Positions 1 to 12,333 of a stretch of DNA of 64,000 nucleotides are shown piece by piece. The notes beneath the pieces are model-generated. The model saw only the letters and a list, made by a program, of their open reading frames with translations. It was not told the origin of the DNA and did no database searches. The stretch lies in the NCBI GenBank assembly GCA_012934845.2, contig WNNJ02002901.1, forward strand, positions 166,708 through 230,707. Reading direction: 5' to 3'. The position numbers and the translations under genes were made by a program. How positions within the stretch are numbered: the stretch's first letter is position 1; every line of letters starts with the position of its first letter. Source of the DNA: Pomphorhynchus laevis. Its lineage: Eukaryota > Acanthocephala > Palaeacanthocephala > Echinorhynchida > Pomphorhynchidae.

Positions 1-801
1 ATCATATATCAAATATGCATATGTAACCTTTGAGAATTTCGAGAGTAAAAGAGAGCTAAGTATACGAGTTTTTAATACTGTTAAAGCGCACAGTTAACAA
101 TATCCTTCAAATGTCATTGTAAATAGATAAAATCTTTTTGCTCAACACCTGATTGATTTCAGGTAAATCTATGTATTCAGATTTGTACTTATATCGAATT
201 CTCAAAAGTTTGTAATATTCAGGTTTACCATTTACTTTTAGAATTTTGTTAAGGATCGCGGAAATACGGATAGTTAGTAAATGCATATGTGTATATGTAT
301 AAATATATATTTATGTATATGCTCATATACATTTACTGACTATTATTGGTTATATATTATATACTTACAATTGAATAATCCTTGGTAATGATGTGCCCAC
401 GTGCCACCAAAATATATATTCAAAATTATATAATTTTTTAATAATGTCTCTTCGCCTTATTTGCAATCTAACGACAATTGGAGACACCTTAATGTGATTG
501 CATTTAAATTTGAATTTAAATGCATTTTAATTTAAAGCCAAATTTAATTATATTTAAATCATCAAAATACAAGGCTATTAAATGTTAATGTTGATGATTA
601 TCTGTCGCATTGCTTGGCGGAATATTAATATTTAAATTATTATTAAAAAATTGATTTTTCTGAGATGTTCAGAAAAAATGTTCGATGTCTATAATTCCCC
701 AGGTTTATAAATTATTCTATTATATGGTAAACTGAATTTTGCAAGTTTCGTTAATATCATTTATGTGATTTCTGTAGAAATACTTGGTTTTTAATTCTAG
801 G
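1..801. other. AT-rich non-coding stretch
   Basis: No open frame with coding character was seen on either strand. The only structure is short TA-rich runs around 290-360 and 500-560. The last bases (about 790-800) form a T-rich run ending in TAG that looks like a splice acceptor for the next feature. Confidence 0.5.
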
Positions 802-1104
802 ATGATACTGAAATGTTCTAGGATTGTAAATGTCCTAAATGTTCTAGATTCAAATCTTCAACGAATTTTGCTTGAAGGCAAAAATGCGTTGAAGGTTCAA
901 ATCCGATTTAAATCGAATAAGTTTCACGAATTTTACGGAGTTATAGAAAAACTGCAAACAAAAGACCCAATCATTCAAACGAATGATTTCGAATTAAATA
1001 ACTTTTTACTGAAAAGTAGCCACTTTTTTAACAAAAACCATCAAAGTATTTTTACATGGAAACAAAAAGAAAAATTACTACCAACTTTAGGAAGCCAAGA
1101 CTAG
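802..1104 (+). CDS. Hypothetical 100-residue protein or terminal exon
   Basis: An open frame runs from ATG at 802 to TAG at 1102-1104 and encodes 100 residues. It is basic and hydrophilic, rich in Lys, Asn, Phe and Leu, with no membrane segment. The motif GKNALKVQIRFKSNKFHEFY near the middle uses mixed codons and looks like real coding sequence. A T-rich run ending in CTAG sits one base before the ATG, as a splice acceptor would. This may be a trans-splice site for a complete small gene, or the start of a last exon entered in phase 2. I do not recognise the family. The hydrophobic and basic first 30 residues could be a mitochondrial leader, but that is inference. There is no neighbouring gene to help. 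Confidence 0.4.
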   Translation: MILKCSRIVNVLNVLDSNLQRILLEGKNALKVQIRFKSNKFHEFYGVIEKLQTKDPIIQTNDFELNNFLLKSSHFFNKNHQSIFTWKQKEKLLPTLGSQD

Positions 1105-1760
1105 TCTTTATCAAATAGACATTCTTAAATATTTGATTTTATTTTAAAGTTTCACTTTCTGATTATCAATGAGGCTTCTGAATATAAACTACTGATTACA
1201 ATTGAAAAAATGCAAAGGCTGAAACGTCAACAAATTCTGTATTATATTTTTACGTTTAACAATTCATGATAAAAAACACATTTTTGATCTTTATTTATTA
1301 TCTCCTATATGTGGTATAGGGTAATTTACCTTGTAAATTAGTAATTGCATAGTAATTTACTCTTTCAACATTAAATATAGTAATCAACAATATAAACAAA
1401 TAAGCATTTTGATTTAAATTAATATTTTAATTAATATTTTAAATCAATACAATATTAATTATCTAATTATTTAATAAAATATTAAATATTATAACGTAAA
1501 GTTAGGACAGCTAAATTTTAATTGAAAAATAAGGAAAAACATGCAAATTAACGTATAATGCTAAAATAAAGTAAATTTGAAATAATCTAACTTTGGAAAA
1601 GATTGCAAGTATTGTATATTAAATGGATATGGAAAATTACTTTAGAAAAGAGCCGTGACCGTAACTGTCATTTGTTCATTTAAATTAAGAAAAGCATTTT
1701 CAAAAGCTGCTTTGCAAATTACAGCCATCCTGCAATAGTTCATCTTGAGATAACCTAGAT

Positions 1761-1841
1761 TTGTCAATGGATATTGTAGCAAAAACATATGTAAACCAAT
1801 GTTTATTTTATCTGATTGGAGAGTTACATAATTACACTAAC
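1761..1841 (+). repeat. Direct repeat, copy 1
   Basis: This segment recurs at 2638-2721 with a few substitutions and small indels. The shared part begins TTGTCAATGGATAT and ends GAGTTACATAATTACACTAAC. The sequence between the copies is not repeated, so this is a dispersed element or an old local duplication. Confidence 0.8.
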
Positions 1842-2637
1842 TAAATTAAAACAATGCAAGTGTTGATTGTTTTAATTTAAAGTTTATTCTAACGAAAACG
1901 TTGATGTAAGTGATTTTTCTGTGATATTATTATTTTGTAATATGAAATGTATCAATAGTCAACAATAATTAACAATGCACTGTCCAATTGTAAAAATCAA
2001 TTTCCCAAGTAGGATCGTTCGACAGCTAAATAGCAATGAATGCAATGGTAAAAGATTTTCTATAAATTTAATAAAAATTCTTTTAAGTACAGAATATGTA
2101 TTTTCAAAAATGTATATGAACTGATATGCACTGCTTGATTTTTAATTTGAAAATATTGATAAGAATTTAAATTCTTCTGGACCAAGAATAGTTTAATTAT
2201 CCGGTAGCCGTTAGAATGTGATCTAATTCTACAGTTTTGATTAGATAGCATGAAACAGATGCTTGCATAATTTGATACTTGATATATTAGGCTTCGTAAA
2301 AGTTTATGATATGAAAGAAGAATCATTAAATTTATAATAAAAAAAGGAAAATACAGATTATTATTTATGTTCTGAAATTAGTATCAAAATTACTGAAATA
2401 AAAGGTGCATTTTCGATTAATTATTACCTATCACTAATGATTTAATGACTATATTTATATTTTTAAAGCCACTGGTAAAAAGATAACACCCACGGTTGCA
2501 ATTTTGTTGTAAAACAATTACTTAATTTGAACACTGACTGAATTACTCTTAGAAATTTTACGAAATTTTCAAGCTTGCAAGAAATGGATACTTGATCTTC
2601 CTTCAGTGTCTAAGTGAAGAGTGGCGTAAATATATAT

Positions 2638-2721
2638 TTGTCAATGGATATCGTAGCAAAAATAAACATGTAAACCATATGTTTATTTTACCTGATTGGA
2701 GAGTTACATAATTACACTAAC
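2638..2721 (+). repeat. Direct repeat, copy 2
   Basis: Second copy of the 1761-1841 repeat in the same orientation, about 880 bp downstream. The last 33 bases are the best conserved and differ at one position. Confidence 0.8.
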
Positions 2722-2998
2722 AATATCCTCTTTCAACAATTGGAGTTAATTTCTCGTATAACTCAATAATATTAAAGCATTTTAATATTAATATTATTCG
2801 CATAATTATAAAGCAAAATCCACTGATAGATTTAATTTGAGCGAAATCATCACACACTCATAGATATCTTAGATATTCTAGAAATATCCCCCATTGAAAC
2901 ATTGTGAGACATGTTAAGTTCAATGTCGCTTACAAATTTATTCCGAACAGATATAATCATTTAAATAATTAATCATAAGAAGAATATTTAATTGTAAT

Positions 2999-3284
2999 CT
3001 TCTTCTTTTTCTTCGGCGTTTGTTCCGCTTCGTTACGGAGTCCGCTTTTTCCACTATCACACTAATGGGCCTTATTGATTGTTGATGTTCGTTTGCGTGA
3101 AGAACGCAGCCGTACCATCGTAGTCGCCTATTCGTGAAGTTTATTGAGACACTATTTCGTACTGTTGATGCGACGATTTTGTTTTACAACTGGCTTGTCA
3201 CGAAGTCTATCGTTAACCCTCCTCATTTCTCAGCACAGGCTTGGGACCGGCCATGGCAGTCCCAAGCCTGTGCTGATAATCTAA
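2999..3284. repeat. GC-richer island, possible short interspersed element
   Basis: This stretch of about 285 bases is clearly less AT-rich than its surroundings and starts in a pyrimidine tract (TCTTCTTCTTTTTCTTCGGC). It has no long open frame. It ends in a strong hairpin at 3230-3276. The sharp composition edges suggest an inserted short element such as a SINE or miniature transposon. I saw no clear pol III A or B box and no second copy in the window, so the family is open. Confidence 0.4.
3230..3276. repeat. Perfect 18-bp hairpin
   Basis: Arms 3230-3247 and 3259-3276 are exact reverse complements of 18 bases around an 11-base loop. The left arm reads TCAGCACAGGCTTGGGAC. It closes the GC-richer island and could be a transposon end or a terminator-like RNA structure. 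Confidence 0.9.
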
Positions 3285-3639
3285 TTTAATCAAATATTAA
3301 ATTATTAAAATTAAATTTAATATTAGATTTTAAATTAAATTTAAAAATTGATATCATTTAAACTTATTATCAAAAATCGTTAGAATTTAGAAATAAATAA
3401 AACGTAACTTTCTAAGTAAATTCAAGATAGATAACAAGTTAATTCTAAAATGTATACAGTTGTAAATAATAAATGTCCATAATTATGTCTTCAGTTGTTT
3501 ATTTACCAAAACATTTTCAGACAGTAATAGCTAGAAGCGAGGTATGTGTTTATTTGTTTAAAGATGGCATAAACACCTCAATAACAGAGACATAATTTTT
3601 AGAAGTTGTCAGGATAACATGAAACTAAATTCAAAGTTG

Positions 3640-5170
3640 AAATACCTGTGCATTGTCACCAATAACATTTTGATGACTATTTTTATTCTACACGCTACCT
3701 TAATCCTATCTATTTAGAATTTTCAACTCAAAAATTCTATATGAAGTTTTGAGTTGATGACACTGTGCGTTGATATAATCCTATCTATAAGCCAACAGCA
3801 GTACGCTACATTTCAGTATTAATGGACCTCTTCAGCTACTGATCCAATATCAACGTTTCACTTTTCGTTTCCTTTTATGTTGGCTGACGATCACTCGAGT
3901 CGTTCTCTTTTATTGGCAATTAGATTTAATGAAGGACTTTCGTCTTACATATCGCAAATTTAATTGAAATCATTTCTAATTCTAAATTAATTTAGTGCTG
4001 GTAAGGGGAGGTTCTACCTTCAATTTGAAAACCTACCTAAATTTCCTAATGATTATCAAACTAATCATTTATAGTTTATTTCCTAATTTTAAGTTAATAT
4101 ACCGGTGCAGTCATTGTCACTATTGAAATTTCGATGACTATTTTATTCTGCATGCTACTTTAATCCTATCTATACGCTAACAGCGTATAGATATCAGAGT
4201 TAGCATATTAGGGAATATGCTAACTTCAATTTGAAAACCTACCTATTTTTTAAATTAATTTCTATTATCAAACTAGTCATCGATTGTTTGCTTCCTAATT
4301 TAATTGTGCAGTTTAATTTACGACACTGCACTTTGCTTCAATTCTATAAGCAAACAGCAGTACGCTACATTTTAGTATTGGTGAACCTCATCAGCAACTG
4401 ATCCTATACCTACATTTCACGTTTTAGTCCTTTTAGTGTTGACTAACGATCACTAGACTCGTCTGCTTTTATTAACAATTAGATTTAATGAAAGACGTTC
4501 GTCTTACATTTTGCAAATTTAATTGAAATCATTTCTAATTTTAAATTAAATCAACGTTGGTAGGAGAAGGTGCAATTTAAAAACCTACCTGAATTTCCTA
4601 CCTTCCTGAATTTCCTAATGATTACTACCTACCTTTAATTTAAAAACTTACCTTCAATTTAAAAACCTACCTGAATTTCCTAATGATTACTATTATCAAA
4701 CTAATCATTTATAGTTTATTTCCTAATTTTAAGTTGATATACCTGTGCAGTCATTGTCACTATTGAAATTTCGATGACTATTTTATTCTGCATGCTACTT
4801 TAATCCTATATATTAGGGAATTGCTAACTTCAATTTGAAAACCTACCTATTTTTTAAATTAATTTCTATTATCAAACTAGCCATCGATTGTTTGCTTTCT
4901 AATTTAAAGTTAATTTAATTGTGCAGTTAATGTTACCGTTGAAATGTTTTACGACACTGCACGTTGCTTCAATTCTATAAGCAAACAGTAATACGCTACA
5001 TTTCAGTATTGGTGGACCTCATCAGCTGCTGATCCAATTTGAAAACCTGCATATATCTCCTAATGATTACTATTATTATACTACTCATATATAGTGTTGA
5101 TGTACCTGTTCAGTCATTGCGCGTACTGTTGTTGGCGTATAGATGGAATTAAAATAGAGTGCAGAATAAA
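3640..5170. repeat. Degenerate tandem repeat block, about 550-640 bp period
   Basis: Recognisable modules recur in order. The module around GCAGTACGCTACATTTCAG appears near 3795, 4345 and 4988. The module around TTTCGATGACTATTTTATTC appears near 3670, 4130 and 4770. A short module containing AAAACCTACCT appears repeatedly between 4025 and 5050. Spacing is 545-640 bp, with internal shuffling. No protein is encoded. It is probably an old satellite or tandemly duplicated transposon remnant. Confidence 0.7.
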
Positions 5171-5251
5171 ATTAGTAATCGAAATTTTAATGATAAAACT
5201 AAATGTTGATTGTACTTAATATATGTATTTTAACATAAAAATTGTAATTGT

Positions 5252-5416
5252 TCACTTATCCACACGGGAAAGCTCGAATAAAGCATTTAAGTCGTCAAAT
5301 ATAATTTTCATAATTTGTAGCGATTGACGCTTGATGCCAAAACAATTGACTGTTTCGAAACTGAAGATTACAATCAATGCCCGTCTGCAGCTTTCTTCTC
5401 GGAGAAAGATATTTTT
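5252..5416 (-). CDS. Candidate terminal exon, unknown gene
   Basis: On the minus strand a frame runs from a TTACAG acceptor-like site at about 5417 to a TGA at 5254-5252, in phase 0. It encodes 54 residues of mixed, coding-like composition, including ETVNCFGIKRQSLQIMKIIF and ending in LSRVDK. The open frame extends upstream to an ATG at 5476. Codon use is balanced, unlike the AT noise around it. I do not recognise the protein, and no upstream exon could be linked. It could also be chance. Confidence 0.3.
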   Translation of the reverse strand, partial: KNIFLREESCRRALIVIFSFETVNCFGIKRQSLQIMKIIFDDLNALFELSRVDK

Positions 5417-5476
5417 CTGTAAGGAATAATTTCCTCTATAAAGAGAAGTAATGTCCAACATTGAGTTGTCTAACAC

Positions 5477-6511
5477 ATATAATCTCGAGTTATAACCAAT
5501 CCTTCATTTAATCAACAACTGAACGTACAATTAATTTCTTCAATACTTAATCTTCAAATTTTGTGTGTCGTAAGTTGAATTTGGTTTCTGATTCAACAGA
5601 ACGTCATTGACCTATATCAATGTTAAGTTAATGCTCTTGAGAGAAACATTGAAACCTAATTTCATTCTTTTCTATTCAAATTTCGGTAATACAGAGATAT
5701 ACTATTTTCGTGTTTGCAATTAAACAGTGTATAAATATCAAACATTGAACCTAAATGTAAAATCAAAAACAAAAATGGATTTTTATATTATTGTATGAGT
5801 AAGCAGAGTAATATCTGAACATTTTAAATACATTTAGAAGACACAATTAGTGAAATAACTTTGCATATTAATTTCAATACTTTTAATATTCCATAGTTTT
5901 TAGCTAAGATGCAATCAATACAAATATAAACAATCTTTCACCAATTTCCATTTTATAGCCATCCAAAGTACTAGCATATTAATGGCATGTCTACTCTTAG
6001 TTTCATATTCGAATTTTTAATTATTTTGAAATCCTCTTTACATAGACAGGCAAATGCGTTGTATGAAAAGAGCAAGAAGTTTCCGTTGATTCTCATTTTA
6101 AGTGAAATTGTATTAATCTAATAGATTATCAATAGACAAGAGTCCATTATTAAAATCAGCGCATCCACAAAATATATTGTAGACAAAATTTTCCAAATTG
6201 ACTGATGATCAGTGGTGTATGTAAATCTATGAAATGCCTATCCATCCGTTGTTTTTAAATTATTGTCTGGCGCTTTCACTTCGACCTGATAAGTTGAAAA
6301 CCATAGATGATAGAAATTACATCATGAGAGAGTAAGTAATGAGGAAGTATTTCACTGAAAGCAATCATTTATTTACAGAAAATACTTTTGGATTAAAATA
6401 TTGAACTATTTAAATAAAATGTAAAAATAGTAAAATAACAAGAGTGGATAAAACGAGTACTTGTAACGAGTACTTATAAATGGTATGAAATAAATATACC
6501 TGCAAATTGTG
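5477..6511. other. AT-rich non-coding stretch
   Basis: No supported gene was seen on either strand. The left edge of inverted block A begins at about 6512. Confidence 0.4.
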
Positions 6512-8051
6512 CAACGAATATTTTAGTATATTTTAATATATATTTTTTGAATGTCATATTTAAATGTTTTACAACTCGTGGCAGAGCTAGCATCTATAAT
6601 TTTAATAGAAAAATTTAAAAAAGGGGTTTTTAATAATAAAATTTAAATATGAAAATTTAAAAGCTTACAGTTTTTGATAAAAACAAACTATTTTTAAGTT
6701 TAACGTTTAATTGATTTAATATACCTTTTATTTTATTCTTCTTATTGATTTAATATACTATTCGATTTCTTGTTGATAAACCTTCAAAATTGATTTATAA
6801 AAATGATTGTGTAGCTTAAAAATCTACAAAAATATTTGAAGAATTACTATTTTATCGATACCTAGAAATTATTAGCCTGACGAAATACAGAAATGCATTT
6901 TATACTCTGATGAAGGTCTTGTTGATAATGATCTATTCAATCACATTATCTAACTAGTGCTAATAAATGTATATATTCTAAAATTTTAAGAACGCTGATT
7001 CGAAAGAGGTGCAGATTCGTGTTCCGAGCATCAAGATATTTTTAATGAGAAAATGCCAACTATGACCAAAAAGTTGTATAAGTTGGTAACTTTTACATCT
7101 TAATAGTTACCTTTAAATGAAAGATATTTGTAAGTTACATCCAACAATCAGGCACAAGCATTCAATAATAAAGATTATTCTTGTCAAAACTAGATGATGT
7201 TGTGACTAACTTCTTTTCGTCAATGGCTTTTCACCGTATTGACCGATATATTTTTAGTGCTACTCGAGTAAATAAAAGCACTTCATAGATTCGGAACAAA
7301 TATCTCAGAACGAACTGTTGTTCCACTAAAAGTAGTAAATTGTTCAACGCGATAATCAATTAACGAATATAATGAGCATTTAGGACGAAAATGCTGTCAC
7401 TTGAAAAGTTAATAACCAGTACTTTACTTACTGTGCTACAAAGAGTTAGTAAAATATACAGACATTTTGCAGATTGGAAAAAATGTTCATAAATGTTGTG
7501 TTATTCTTTGTAGTTATCAAACAGGTTTTGATCAAGACATGCTCACTGAGTAGTTAACAACTGGTTATCATAAGCGAATATTTTTTACCCATAAACTCAA
7601 CATGACCTACAGATAATCGTTAAATTATCAAACATCATATTTTGTTGTGTTGTTTTAAATGACTCATGCTGATTAATTTCAATCAATATTAATAGAACAT
7701 ATAGACTTTATTAGACAAAAATAACAAACTGAAATTAATTACCATATTCTAAAGTAAATTTGACTATTTTACACTGATTGATTTCATTTACATTAACAGA
7801 TTTAATTGATTAATTTCTTTACCATAATTTCGGACATGATTATGAGTCTCAATCAAGTTAAGTTTTGTAGTCAGCAAATATTTTTTAGAAAATTTTAATA
7901 AATATACTATTTATTTCTAAATATACTATTTATTTATTTTTTATTAATAAAATATAACAAAATTATATTATATTATTACATAAATTATTAATTAATAATC
8001 TAACAAATATTATTCAATAGCGTCTTCATTGCAATGAATTTATTCGTGTGC
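6512..8051 (+). repeat. Block A, left arm of a long inverted repeat
   Basis: About 1.5 kb that recurs in reverse complement at 9816-11277. Long stretches match almost exactly, for example the segments around 7060-7640 and 10250-10830. Divergence rises toward the outer end at about 6510-6830, where only islands match. No open frame of note lies inside. See the finding on the A-B-A'-B' order. Confidence 0.9.
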
Positions 8052-8185
8052 TTTTATTTTTATTCTTTTTATTAATAAAATATAAAAAATTTTATATTAT
8101 TACATTCGTTATTAATTAATAATCTAACAAATATTATTCAATTGTGTATTCATTGCATTGGATTTATTTGTGCTTTTATTTTATT
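7936..8185. repeat. Tandem duplication of about 123 bp
   Basis: The sequence ending in GTGTGCTTTTATTTTTATTC near 8066 is followed by a second, slightly diverged copy ending near 8190. Both contain the run around TTAATTAATAATCTAACAAA. The first copy is the inner edge of block A. The second lies outside the inverted repeat. Confidence 0.7.
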
Positions 8186-8385
8186 TTTATTCTTTTTATT
8201 GTATTTTATTGTTTTTTATTTATTTAATTATTCTTTTTAATCAAAAAGAATGTATTTATGATAAATTAATCTATCTAATCAATTAATCGTTAAATGACCA
8301 AATATTAATCATTTTGAGATGTTTCAAATTTTTCATGCTGAATGTTTTCATTATAATAACATAATATTTTATTTAGAATATTTTT

Positions 8386-8890
8386 ATATGATTTAGTATT
8401 TTGAAAAGCCTCTAATATTTGTAATACTATAGGTTGCTTTATGGTATATTATATTCTTTTTGCTGTGTATTCACGTTTTGAAATATATGAACAATCATGA
8501 AAATAAACTTGAATATCTTATAATTAAATCCTTATCAACTTTTAACGTATAATTTACATGAAAAATCACTAGGACAAAGGTTAATGCTTTTGTTTTATGT
8601 AAAGATAACAACTTGTTGAATGCTAATAATTAAGTAATTTACAAAAACATTTGAAAGTATATTATATAGGTTCTTTACTATTATTAAAGAACACATTATA
8701 AAAGAATATTTAATGTTCCCATATTACTATATTATACACAGAATAATAAAAGAAAAGATAATGGACAGTTTCAAATATTTAAAAATATAAAGCTCAAAGC
8801 AGATTGAGTAAAAAGTAAAGAACTTTAAATGTCAGCTTGCGATTTCTTTAAGTTGTTAAGTTGCTTTCTTTAAGAAAGCAACTTAACATT
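8386..8890 (+). repeat. Block B, left copy of a second inverted repeat
   Basis: About 500 bp that recurs in reverse complement in two pieces at 11346-11434 and 11936-12333. The best match is the AAAAGCCTCTAATATTTGTA end against the end near 12320. The right copy carries about 500 extra bases. No gene was seen. Confidence 0.85.
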
Positions 8891-9815
8891 CAGTTGGTCA
8901 TTTTGCTTAAACAATAAGCATAAAGTTTGTTAGGACACAGCTATGCATATACAAAATCATCAATTTCTTGCGCATATTTCCCGTTCTATCTCGTAAAGAT
9001 TTCACTCGTAAAGTAATTTTGATAAAAGCCTTTTTGAGATTTATTGAATAGGGCTAGCACTATTCATTTATTATAATTAAAAAATATTATATTAATTATA
9101 AGATGTAAAGATAGCAAATCTTTATTATCTGTCGTAGTAACAACGAGCAGATAAAACTAAAAATAGAATGAATCACTTGACTATATGCTGGGCGATAAAC
9201 AAAATCTGTTAACTTAAATTACCAATTATTTACGATATACCACTGTTCTATTGTAGTGTCCGATTGCGTTACAGGGTTAGACATATTTTTATGCTGTGGA
9301 CTTTAATTCGCAGCTGGATGTCGTATATTATTTAAACATGACCAGAAATAATATAAGAGACAATGCTTAGATAACTAAACAAAAAAAAACATTTATATCG
9401 ATGATTGCCTAATGCCTCTGCAATCATAAAACCCTTTATATCAAGTTTTAATCGCTTTATATCTAGCTTTACATATAATAGGTATCACATTTGATCTTAG
9501 TTTCATTGCCGTATCAAGCTTTGAATAAAATATTCGCAGTATTATTATGATCTCGTGATTCATTGATTCATTATTTATTCATTTAGCAAATTTGTCAGGT
9601 TTTTTTAAAATGTTAAAAAGTAAAAAAAAATAAAAAATATTATTTTAATATGATTTCGAATGAATCATATTTCAACGTGATTGATTTTATAAAATTGTGC
9701 TAGCACTGATAGCACACTTGATTAATTTTAAATGTAATACAAAATGACTCCAAATATTAAACTATAAAAATTTTGCTAACATAAAATTTTAAGCTAAATA
9801 GATTTTTTGATTTAG
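8891..9815. other. Unique spacer between blocks B and A'
   Basis: About 925 bp of AT-rich DNA with no partner elsewhere in the inverted structure and no open frame that I would call. I see no transposase motif in it. Confidence 0.5.
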
Positions 9816-11277
9816 GCACACGAATGAATTCATTGCAATGAAGACGCTATTGAATAATATTTGTTAGATTATTAATTAATAATTTATGTAATAATATAAT
9901 ATAATTTTGTTATATTTTATTAATAAAAAATAAATAAATAGTATATTTAGAAATAAATAGCATATTTATTAAAATTTTCTAAAAAATATTTGCTGACTAC
10001 AAAACTTAACTTGATTGAGACTCATAATCATGTCCGAAATTATGGTAAAGAAATTAATAAATTAAATCTGTTAATGTAAATGAAATCAATCGGTGTAAAA
10101 TAGTCAAATTTACTTTAGCATATGGTAATTAATTACAGTTTGTTATTTTTGTCTAATAAAGTCTATATGTTCTATTAATATTGATTGAAATTAATCAGCA
10201 TGAGTCATTTAAAACAACACAACAAAATATGATGTTTGATAATTTAACGATTATCTGTAGGTCATGTTGAGTTTATGGGTAAAAAATATTCGCTTATGAT
10301 AACCAGTTGTTAACTACTCAGTGAGCATGTCTTGATCAAAACCTGTTTGATAACTACAAAGAATAACACAACATTTATGAACATTTTTTCCAATCTGCAA
10401 AATGTCTGTATATTTTACTAACTCTTTGTAGCACAGTAAGTAAAGTACTGGTTATTAACTTTTCAAGTGACAGCATTTTCGTCCTAAATGCTCATTATAT
10501 TCGTTAATTGATTATCGCGTTGAACAATTTACTACTTTTAGTGGAACAACAGTTCGTTCTGAGATATTTGTTCCGAATCTATGAAGTGCTTTTATTTACT
10601 CGAGTAGCACTAAAAATATATCGGTCAATACGGTGAAAAGCCATTGACGAAAAGAAGTTAGTCACAACATCATCTAGTTTTGACAAGAATAATCTTTATT
10701 ATTGAATGCTTGTGCCTGATTGTTGGATGTAACTTACAAATATCTTTCATTTAAAGGTAACTATTAAGATGTAAAAGTTACCAACTTATACAACTTTTTG
10801 GTCATAGTTGGCATTTTCTCATTAAAAATATCTTGATGCTCGGAACACGAATCTGCACCTCTTTCGAATCAGCGTTCTTAAAATTTTAGAATATATACAT
10901 GTATTAGCACTAGTTAGATAATGTGATTGAATAGATCATTATCAACAAGACCTTCATCAGGGTATAAAATGCATTTCTGTATTTCGTTAGGCTAATAATT
11001 TCTAGGTATCGATAAAATAGTAATTCTTCAAATATTTTTGTAGATTTTTAGGCCACACAGCATTTGAAGGTATATCAACGAGAAATCGTAAATCTTTTAA
11101 AATATAAAGTATATTCAATCAATTAATCGTTAAACTTTAAAATAGTTTGTTTTTGATCAAGAAATGTAAGTTTTAAAATTTTACCATTAAAATCATGATT
11201 TTTATAGATGAGAACGCTGCCACAAGTTGTAAAGCATTTAAATATGGCATTCAAATATAATTAAAATATTCGTTGTA
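9816..11277 (-). repeat. Block A', right arm of the long inverted repeat
   Basis: Reverse complement of 6512-8051, slightly shorter. It begins with GCACACGAATGAATTCATTG, the mirror of the sequence near 8051. It fades at about 11277, where ATTCGTTG mirrors the block A edge near 6512. Confidence 0.9.
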
Positions 11278-11345
11278 CCTTGAGTTGTGCACAATGTGTC
11301 CTAGTTAACTTTGGCTCAACGAGCTTATTTTTTAAAGCAAAATAA

Positions 11346-12333
11346 TGTTAAGTTGCTTTCATTAGATTGACATCTCAAGCTGACATTTTAAGTTCTTTAC
11401 TTTTTACTCAATCTGCTTTGAGCTTTATATTTTTAAACAAATTGTATTTTATAACTTAGAATAAAATAAGGTGTAAATTAACTTTACACATTTAATTCAA
11501 AGTTCATTGCTTCTCAATTTCATATTTTTTGTATTAATTAAAATAAATTTAGTTATTTTAACTAATTACTTTATTTTTACTTTATTTCATCAGGCTAATG
11601 ATTTTATGGTATCAAGAAAATGATAATTCTTCAAATATTGTTGTACATTTTTAAGCTACACAAAATTGTGTAGTAATCTTTGTATTAATTTAATTTAATG
11701 TAGTAATTTTACCTTATTTTTGCTATTAATTCAATAAGATGAATTATTTTATTTGACAATTTAATAGGTTTATACAGTAATTCATTGCTGTATTTCGTCA
11801 TGGTAATAATTTTGTGGTATCGAGAAAATGAAATTCTTCGATGATAATTCTTCAAATATTGTTTTACATTTTTAAGCTAAACAATCATCTTTCGCTTTTA
11901 CATTTATTTCTCAGTTTTTAAAATTTCAAATGTCATTTTAAATATTTGAAATTGTCCATTATCTTTTCTTTTATGATTCTGTGTATAATATAGTAATATA
12001 GGAACATTAAATATTCTTTTATAATGTGTTCTTTAATAATATTCAAAAACCTATATAATATACTTTCAAATCTTTTTGTAAATTACTTAATTATTAGCAT
12101 TCAACAAGTTGTTATCTTTACATAAAACAATAGCATTAAATTTTGTCCTAGTGATTTTTCATGTAAATTATACGTTAAAAGTTGATAAGGATTTAATTAT
12201 AAGATATTCAAGTTTATTTTCATGATTGTTCATATATTTCAAAACGTGAATACACAGCAAAAAGAATATAATATACCATAAAGCAACCTATAGTATTACA
12301 AATATTAGAGGCTTTTCAAAATATTATATCATA
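11346..12333 (-). repeat. Block B', right copy with a 500-bp insertion
   Basis: The pieces 11346-11434 and 11936-12333 together are the reverse complement of 8386-8890. The interruption (about 11435-11935) carries two extra copies of the outer end of block A'. This is the outermost recognisable part of the inverted structure. Confidence 0.8.
11581..11890 (-). repeat. Two extra copies of the block A' outer end
   Basis: The module containing GATAATTCTTCAAATATTGT with an upstream CATCAGGCTAATGATTTTAT appears at about 11585-11665. It appears again at about 11790-11890. It matches the end of block A' at 10980-11050 in the same orientation. This may mark repeated insertion or unequal duplication of one terminus. 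Confidence 0.7.

Larger units (their letters stand above)
1105..2998. other. AT-rich DNA with a dispersed direct repeat
   Basis: No convincing exon was seen. The stretch holds two copies of an 81-84 bp direct repeat, listed separately. An 88-codon minus-strand frame at 2060-2326 has no recognisable motif and I do not call it a gene. Confidence 0.45.

Noticed and set aside
3640-5170. CRISPR-like regular repeats
   Set aside because: Repeat modules are long, diverged and shuffled, with no constant short repeat and spacer pattern; the genome is eukaryotic.
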